Source of the DNA: Ruminococcus flavefaciens | GTDB lineage: Bacteria > Bacillota > Clostridia > Oscillospirales > Ruminococcaceae | Reading direction: 5' to 3' | NCBI RefSeq assembly: GCF_900143025.1 | Contig: NZ_FRCT01000006.1 | Coordinates: 189,083-253,082 of the forward strand | DNA: 64,000 bases | Shown here: positions 58,864-64,000 of the stretch, piece by piece | Layout of the letters: every line of letters begins with the position of its first letter | How positions within the stretch are numbered: the first letter of the stretch is position 1 | Notes under the pieces: generated by a model | Told to the model about the DNA's origin: nothing | Seen by the model: the letters and a program-made list of their open reading frames with translations, nothing else | Database searches by the model: none | Translations under genes and position numbers: made by a program

Positions 58864-60570
58864 ATGCAGATAGTTACACCAAAGCAAATGGGGAGAATTG
58901 AGGAGCGTTCTGAAAAGATAGGGGTATCAAAAAGACAGCTCATGGAGAATGCGGGAGGAAAGCTTGCGGAGCTTATCGACGGCTATTGCCGTAATGAAGC
59001 TAAGCTGAGTCCCGAGGAATGCTCGGTAGTATTTCTCGCAGGTACGGGAAATAACGGCGGCGACTGCTTTGCTGCGGCGGACATACTTCTGTACAAGGGG
59101 TACAGGCTGACTATCATACATATAGGCGGACTTCCGAAAACACCGCTTGCACAGGAGATGATGAGCAGGCTGCCGAGGGAGAGGATAACCTTTATCGAGG
59201 GCTTCCGCAGCGGCAATGTTGAGGCTGCCATAGAAGCGGCAGAGCTGGACTATATGACTATACAGCCGAGAAAGCCTGATATCTCCGATGATAAGCATGA
59301 GCATAACCCGCTTGATGATATACTCAATGCAGAGAAGAAGCGCATGGGGCTTATAAAGGGAGCTGTAGTAGGTGCACAGGTACTTGTGGACGGCGTATTC
59401 GGAACAGGCTTCCACGGAAGTCTTGACAAGGATATCATCGGTATTTTTGGCATCGGTACTGCTGCATACAGGGTAGCTGTTGATGTGCCGAGCGGCGGAA
59501 ACAGCGCATCGGGTACTGTTTCGGCAGGTATATTCAAGGCAGACGAGACACTGACCTTCGGCTTTATAAAGTCGGGTATGTCGCAGTTCCCACTGAAGAA
59601 ATACTGCGGAAAGATCACTATAGCAGATATCGGTATACCCGATGAAGCTCTTAAAATACTTGAAGGCGACAGAAAATACTTCAGGATAGAAAGGAACTTC
59701 CTTGCAGCTTATCCTCCGAAGAGGGAAAGGGACTCACATAAGGGCAATTTCGGAACTGTTCTCGTTATCGCGGGAAGCTCCTCAATGCGCGGAGCAGCAG
59801 CCTTTGCAGCTCTCGGAGCACTTCGCAGCGGTGTTGGACTTGTCCGCGTTGCTTCTGTTGAGAAATGCATAGACACAGTTTCCGTGCTTGCGCCCGAGGC
59901 TACATTTATCGAGCTTGACAGCGATGATTACGGCTTCATGTTGTATGACAGCAGCTGCGAGCCCATTGCCGAAGCTATGAAAAAGGCTACGGCAGTAGTA
60001 ATAGGCTGCGGCATGGGAGTCACTCCCGATACTATCGAGCTCACGAAATTTGTTACGCAGAATGCGCCCTGTCCCGTAATAATCGACGCAGATGGAATAA
60101 ACTGCATAGCAAAGGACATAGATATTTTAATGAAGAAGCGAACAGATGTCATCATAACTCCTCATACGGGAGAGATGGCAAGGCTTCTCAACTGCGATAC
60201 GCAGATGATATCCGAGAACAGGCTGCTTGCTGCGGAGAAGTACGCCGAGCAGTACGGCATAACAGTAGTGCTGAAAGGCGGCGGTACTGTCGTTGCCGAT
60301 AACTGCTATACAGCGGCAAACCATACAGGTAATGCAGGCATGAGCGTAGGCGGCAGCGGTGATGTTCTTGCAGGTATAATAGGCTCTGCTGTTGCACAGG
60401 GCTGCGGAATATTTGACGGTGCCTGTGCAGGAGTGTATATGCACGGACTTGCAGGCGATATCGCGGCACAGAAGCTGAGTATGGAAGCAATGCTGCCGAG
60501 GGATATAATCGGCAATCTTCCCGATGCATTCGGTATACTAAAGGAAAAGAAGAAAAATATGACCGTATAA
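58864..60570 (+). CDS. nnr: Bifunctional NAD(P)H-hydrate repair enzyme
   Basis: This 568-residue protein fuses the two repair activities for damaged NAD(P)H. The epimerase half (about 1-270) has GTGNNGGDCFAAADIL, then the ligand-binding DGVFGTGFHG. The ADP-dependent dehydratase half (about 280-560) has VIAGSSSMRGAAAFAALGAL, GGGTVVAD and GNAGMSVGGSGDVLAGIIGS. It normalises R- and S-NAD(P)HX. It follows the GT-C-like gene by 33 bases with GGAGG ahead of the start. The fused arrangement is standard in bacteria. Confidence 0.95.
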   Translation: MQIVTPKQMGRIEERSEKIGVSKRQLMENAGGKLAELIDGYCRNEAKLSPEECSVVFLAGTGNNGGDCFAAADILLYKGYRLTIIHIGGLPKTPLAQEMMSRLPRERITFIEGFRSGNVEAAIEAAELDYMTIQPRKPDISDDKHEHNPLDDILNAEKKRMGLIKGAVVGAQVLVDGVFGTGFHGSLDKDIIGIFGIGTAAYRVAVDVPSGGNSASGTVSAGIFKADETLTFGFIKSGMSQFPLKKYCGKITIADIGIPDEALKILEGDRKYFRIERNFLAAYPPKRERDSHKGNFGTVLVIAGSSSMRGAAAFAALGALRSGVGLVRVASVEKCIDTVSVLAPEATFIELDSDDYGFMLYDSSCEPIAEAMKKATAVVIGCGMGVTPDTIELTKFVTQNAPCPVIIDADGINCIAKDIDILMKKRTDVIITPHTGEMARLLNCDTQMISENRLLAAEKYAEQYGITVVLKGGGTVVADNCYTAANHTGNAGMSVGGSGDVLAGIIGSAVAQGCGIFDGACAGVYMHGLAGDIAAQKLSMEAMLPRDIIGNLPDAFGILKEKKKNMTV

Positions 60571-60623
60571 ACTGCGGCAGGATGTGAAAATGTATTTTCA
60601 TTACTATGAACGGAGCTGGTATT

Positions 60624-61244
60624 ATGAAAAGAGTTTTTACATTCGTATTGACAATTGCAGTTGTGCTGTGTATGACAGCCTGTGCATTGCCTGTTGGCGG
60701 AAAAGACAGTTCACGCAAAAACGGGCTGGCGAGTCCTTTTTCTGCGTCTGTCAGCATTACCCTTGACCGTCTTGAAGCCGAGGGAAATATCAAACGCTTT
60801 GGCGAGGGAGTGTGGGAGATAGAGTTTTCTGCGCCTAATACTCTCAGCGGCGTAAAGCTGGAATTCAGCGAGGGAAGCGTTATAGCTTCCTACAAGGGGC
60901 TGACCTTTTCCGTACCTCAGTCGGCTGTGCCTGTGAAGGCTATGATGCTCAATCTTATGAAGGCAGTGGAGGAAAATGCGAAAAAGGAGGAGCTCAGCGG
61001 CAGGGAGGACGGCGATATGCTGAAGGTGGAGGGCAGTCTTGACGGCGGAGATTACACCCTTTCCGTTGACAAGAATGGACTCCTCAGCGGCTTTGATATG
61101 CCAAACAATAAGCTGACAATGAGGTTTACAGATATGAAAACGGCAGAAATAACCGTGGATCAGGGAACTGCCGAAACGGTCACAACAACTGTTGCAGTGA
61201 CTTCTGTTGCGACTGCACAGACAACAGTTACAACGACTGTATAG
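60624..61244 (+). CDS. Lipoprotein of unknown function
   Basis: This 206-residue protein starts at 60624, where CGGAG lies about 8 bases upstream; the ATG at 60606 is poorer. The signal peptide ends at the lipobox MTAC (Cys about 19). A globular domain with VWEIEFSAPNTLSGVKLEFS and DGGDYTLSVDKNGLLSGFDM follows, and the C-terminus is a Thr/Val-rich tail. It is closed by a terminator hairpin. No known domain is recognised. Confidence 0.72.
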   Translation: MKRVFTFVLTIAVVLCMTACALPVGGKDSSRKNGLASPFSASVSITLDRLEAEGNIKRFGEGVWEIEFSAPNTLSGVKLEFSEGSVIASYKGLTFSVPQSAVPVKAMMLNLMKAVEENAKKEELSGREDGDMLKVEGSLDGGDYTLSVDKNGLLSGFDMPNNKLTMRFTDMKTAEITVDQGTAETVTTTVAVTSVATAQTTVTTTV

Positions 61245-61250
61245 TATTCA

Positions 61251-61280
61251 GCGGACAGCAATTGCTGTCCGTTTTCATTT
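61251..61280 (+). terminator. Terminator after the lipoprotein gene
   Basis: CGGACAGCAATTGCTGTCCG is a perfect 20-base palindrome followed by TTTTCATTT. Confidence 0.8.
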
Positions 61281-61298
61281 ATATGAAAAAATTCTCAG

Positions 61299-61327
61299 TT
61301 GATTATTTTAGCAAACTATGGTATAAT
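61299..61327 (+). promoter_or_regulatory. Promoter of the DUF3810 gene
   Basis: TTGATT (61299-61304), 17 bases, TATAAT (61322-61327). Confidence 0.75.
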
Positions 61328-61359
61328 TAGTTTGATTTCAGATAAGTCAAAGGGGGAGC

Positions 61360-62460
61360 ATGATGAAGAAAAGATACAGCATACCGCTTATTATCATAGG
61401 CGTCATGGTGGTGCTTAACGTTATTTCGCGCTTCAGTACGTCTTTTTCGGACTTTTATGTGAAATACATATTCCATTACATATCGTCGGCGGTTTCCTTT
61501 GTTACGGGAGTTTTTCCCTTTTCGCTCGGAGAGATGCTGACAGTTGCGGCGGTAGTACTTGTTATTGTGGGGATACCGCTGTTCATTCTGCTCCTTATTT
61601 TCGGAAAGGGCAAACGAAAAAAAACAGCCGCCTTTGCAGGAACTCTTGTGCTGTGGATACTGTGCTATATCACAACTACCGAGACTATGAACTGTTTCAT
61701 AATGTATCACTGTACTCCCCTTGCTGAAAAATGCTTTCCCAATGCACATGAGCATACCGATGAGGAGCTTACGGAGCTTTACGGAGAGCTTATCATGAAG
61801 TGCAATGAGCTTTCAAAGCAGGTACACCGCGATGAGAATGGCTGTTTCGAGCTCACCTGCGACTTTAAAAGTGAAGCGAAAAAAGCTATGAAAAATGCAG
61901 CGGACAAGCTATCCCCTCAGCTCAGAGGATATTATCCCGACCCTAAGCCCATTGAGTTTTCCTACTTTATGAGCCAGTCTCACCTGACTGGAATATATCT
62001 GCCCTATACTATCGAGGCGAATTACAACGATGATATGGTAAGGGCAAATCTTCCGTCTACAGTCTGCCATGAGCTTGCTCACCTTAAAGGCTTCATACAG
62101 GAGGACGAAGCGAACTTTATAGCCTTTGTTGCTACAACCCAGAGCGATAATGTGGAATTTCAGTATTCGGGCTATCTTGATGCTCTTGAATACGTACATA
62201 ATACGGTATGGGACAATGAGATAGAAGATGCGATGCCTCTTTCCGCTCTGATATCTGATGAAGTACTTGCGGACTGGTTCAGGTTCATGCCCGAGAATTA
62301 CTGGGAGGAGAACGCCTCAAAAGAGATAATCTCCACGGAGACAGTCAGCGAAGCTTCAACAGCCGCTATTGATACGAATATTAAGATGAACGGCAGAGAT
62401 GAAGGCATAAAGGCTTATTCTATGGTGGTAAATCTCTTGCTTGACTATTATTACCCGTAA
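61360..62460 (+). CDS. DUF3810 membrane protein with HExxH metalloprotease motif
   Basis: This 366-residue protein has three N-terminal membrane helices (IPLIIIGVMVVLNVIS, LGEMLTVAAVVLVIVGIPLF, FAGTLVLWILCYITTT) and then a long outer domain. The zinc motif CHELAHLKGF (H237, E238, H241) is followed by EDEANF, where a third ligand may lie. The DUF3810 family is a predicted membrane zinc peptidase of unknown substrate. Two ATGs (61360, 61363) are possible starts, with AAGGGGGAG upstream. It is followed 28 bases later by a lipoprotein gene. Confidence 0.82.
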   Translation: MMKKRYSIPLIIIGVMVVLNVISRFSTSFSDFYVKYIFHYISSAVSFVTGVFPFSLGEMLTVAAVVLVIVGIPLFILLLIFGKGKRKKTAAFAGTLVLWILCYITTTETMNCFIMYHCTPLAEKCFPNAHEHTDEELTELYGELIMKCNELSKQVHRDENGCFELTCDFKSEAKKAMKNAADKLSPQLRGYYPDPKPIEFSYFMSQSHLTGIYLPYTIEANYNDDMVRANLPSTVCHELAHLKGFIQEDEANFIAFVATTQSDNVEFQYSGYLDALEYVHNTVWDNEIEDAMPLSALISDEVLADWFRFMPENYWEENASKEIISTETVSEASTAAIDTNIKMNGRDEGIKAYSMVVNLLLDYYYP

Positions 62461-62488
62461 TTTCTTACATGAAATGGAGATAAAACAT

Positions 62489-63598
62489 ATGAAAAGAATA
62501 ATTGCAGGTATCATTGCGTTTACAACAGTGCTTTGTGCATTTACGGGCTGCGGTCCTGATACTGCTGATGAAGCTGAGGAAACCACAACAGTTGAAACAA
62601 CAACTGTTTCAGAGAAAGAAACTACAGAGGCTGCAACTGACGCTGACAGCACAGAGGCTTCGTTTGAAGCTATTGTAAAAGAGTTCTTAGATGCTTACAA
62701 TGAGAGAGACTATCAGAAAACATTTGAGATGCAGATGCCTGACGGGATAATGAAGGTCATTAAAACAATAGCTGAAATTGAAAATGCAAAGGACGAAAAA
62801 GAAGTATCCGAGGATACTGTAATCAAGGATTATCAGGAATATATTTACGGTGACTCCAAGGTGAACTTCAAGGAAATAAAAGATATTGAGTCTGTAGATG
62901 AAAGTGAATTGTTTAACCTAAAGAGCAGCTTCGGTATGTACGAGTGGCTTGTAAAGTTCATAAATGAGCATGAAGATGAGATAGCTTCCGACCCCGAAAT
63001 GCTTGATGAAGAAGCGGATAAATTATCTATAGATGATATAGCTGCTTTCTCAAATATATCAGAGGCTTACAGAGTAACGATGCAGCTTGAATATGAAAAA
63101 ACAGGCTTGTCTTATGAGGGAAGAATGTATCTTGTGAAGCTGAACGGAGCTTGGAAGATAAACACATTTGAGGCTTTGGGCGAGAGGACGAGAACTTCTC
63201 AGAAGCAGCTTGAAGTTCCTGCTTCCAGCATTGCAAAGGCGCAGATGACGGCTTGGGTCGAAATGGACGTTGAGGGAGAGATACCTGATGGCAAATACTG
63301 CTTTATAATAAGCTCAGATGAAAGCAAAAATCATAATATCCCCGAATGGTTTGACACTGAGCTGTTTTGTGAAAAGACAGAAAGCTACTTTGAGAGTATA
63401 AATGATACGGAATGGTTCTCTGTTATATGCAACGGAATTGCATACACTACCGCATATGTTAAGACAAGACCTGAGAATATCAGCAGATATCCGCAGAATT
63501 TTGATAATTCTCTTGAGGATATAAATGACCTGATAACTGACGATATGTCATTTGATGAAATGTATGATATCTGTGTAAAAGCAATAGACGATAAATAA
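62489..63598 (+). CDS. Lipoprotein, first of a tandem pair
   Basis: This 369-residue protein starts at 62489 (TGGAGA upstream). The signal peptide (MKRIIAGIIAFTTVLCAFTG) ends at Cys 21 in the lipobox FTGC, followed by a Thr/Glu linker (TTTVETTTVSEKETTEA). The folded part begins FEAIVKEFLDAYNERDYQKT, like a repeated helix-rich NTF2- or DUF-type domain, and ends in an acidic tail. The next gene encodes a clear relative. No substrate or role is recognised. Confidence 0.75.
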   Translation: MKRIIAGIIAFTTVLCAFTGCGPDTADEAEETTTVETTTVSEKETTEAATDADSTEASFEAIVKEFLDAYNERDYQKTFEMQMPDGIMKVIKTIAEIENAKDEKEVSEDTVIKDYQEYIYGDSKVNFKEIKDIESVDESELFNLKSSFGMYEWLVKFINEHEDEIASDPEMLDEEADKLSIDDIAAFSNISEAYRVTMQLEYEKTGLSYEGRMYLVKLNGAWKINTFEALGERTRTSQKQLEVPASSIAKAQMTAWVEMDVEGEIPDGKYCFIISSDESKNHNIPEWFDTELFCEKTESYFESINDTEWFSVICNGIAYTTAYVKTRPENISRYPQNFDNSLEDINDLITDDMSFDEMYDICVKAIDDK

Positions 63599-63623
63599 AA
63601 TACCATAAGGGGGAGTGTTTATT

Positions 63624-64000
63624 ATGAAAAAAATAATTTCTGGAATAGTTGCAGTTATAGCTGTAATTTGTATGTCCACAGGGTGCGGTAATAAAAAAGA
63701 GATCAAAGAAACATCAAAAACTGAAAAAACAACTGTTTCTGAGAAAGAATCAACGAATGAAAAAGAAGCAGATAAAGATGTAGAAGTTAAAAACGATTTC
63801 GATAAATCTGTTGAAAATGCAGAATATGGAAAACTCATAAAAAAATTTATAGAGGCTTATATAAATGATGACCGTAAAGCAACACTTGAAATGCAGGCAC
63901 CTGAGGGCTTTATGGACATTGTCTATACTTTATGGAAAACCGAAGAATTTGAAGATTATTCAGAAGATGAATTTTTAAGTTTTTGGCAGGGAAATTTGTA
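63624..64000 (+). CDS. Lipoprotein, second of a tandem pair (3' end outside window)
   Basis: Starting at ATG 63624 behind GGGGGAG, the signal peptide (MKKIISGIVAVIAVICMSTG, then Cys 21) leads to a Lys/Glu/Thr linker with the same TTVSEKES block as the preceding gene. It then shows LIKKFIEAYINDDRKATLEM, equivalent to the neighbour's FLDAYNERDYQKTFEM. It is therefore a paralogue, likely from tandem duplication. It continues past the right edge. Confidence 0.72.
   Translation, partial: MKKIISGIVAVIAVICMSTGCGNKKEIKETSKTEKTTVSEKESTNEKEADKDVEVKNDFDKSVENAEYGKLIKKFIEAYINDDRKATLEMQAPEGFMDIVYTLWKTEEFEDYSEDEFLSFWQGNL

Overview
The window looks like chromosome of a cellulosome-forming, fibre-degrading Ruminococcus (Firmicutes, Ruminococcaceae), close in style to R. 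flavefaciens. The grounds are a dockerin-bearing multi-catalytic xylanase with Thr-rich linkers, many BspA-type LRR and DUF4353-type exported proteins, L-box and T-box leaders, strong TTGACA-17-TATAAT promoters, moderate GC content and AT-rich intergenic repeat families. The species assignment is inference. No rRNA, tRNA, prophage or CRISPR array was seen.

1-8.7 kb, minus strand: a queuosine operon-like run (queA, a lone PAS protein, tgt), then a frameshifted polytopic membrane protein, a GIY-YIG protein, hflX, a PLP enzyme of the 'aluminium resistance' family, a MIF/tautomerase homologue and the start of an exported protein. 8.9-13.9 kb, plus strand: a lysine riboswitch followed by asd, dapA and dapB (lysine/diaminopimelate synthesis), a GNAT acetyltransferase, a hotdog thioesterase and an unknown protein. 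14-15.9 kb, minus strand: a LacI-type sensor fused to a GGDEF domain.

16.5-20.7 kb: the centrepiece, a single polypeptide with two GH11 xylanases, a CBM22, a GH10 xylanase, a dockerin and a CE4 acetyl-xylan esterase. It should cut xylan by two fold types, remove acetyl groups, and dock onto a cellulosome scaffoldin. 20.9-23.7 kb: an ECF sigma factor overlapped by its membrane anti-sigma candidate, then VanZ. 23.8-26.5 kb, minus strand: an AraC regulator and a flotillin. 26.9-31.7 kb, plus strand: a Cys-rich 30-residue ORF, a terminator, rtcB, GNAT, a 55-residue basic protein, and a second ECF sigma/anti-sigma pair followed by a protein with an SPETG-type cell-wall sorting signal.

31.9-40.3 kb: sbcD-sbcC, a large repeat protein (13 copies of a 13-residue unit, 4 copies of a 28-residue unit, BspA LRRs) and a DUF4353 lipoprotein. 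40.5-44.2 kb: an Asn T-box controlling asnS, a lipoprotein and asnA. 44.4-47.3 kb: an M16C protease. 47.4-48.1 kb: an IS200-type element with a self-sequestering tnpA leader. 48.1-51.8 kb, minus strand: a GntR-ABC transporter-CPBP protease operon with a visible operator. 52-56.4 kb, minus strand: a Phe T-box, pheS, a small membrane protein and pheT. 56.5-64 kb, plus strand: a small membrane protein, a GT-C-type membrane protein with no ordinary start codon, nnr, and a run of lipoproteins and a DUF3810 metallopeptidase-like protein; the last two lipoproteins are tandem paralogues, the second cut by the window end.

The most unusual items are the two-GH11 xylanase, the short-ORF/terminator leader of rtcB, the two GT-C-like genes with apparent damage (an A5-tract frameshift; an ATA start), the pheS-X-pheT arrangement, and the dispersed palindromic repeats.
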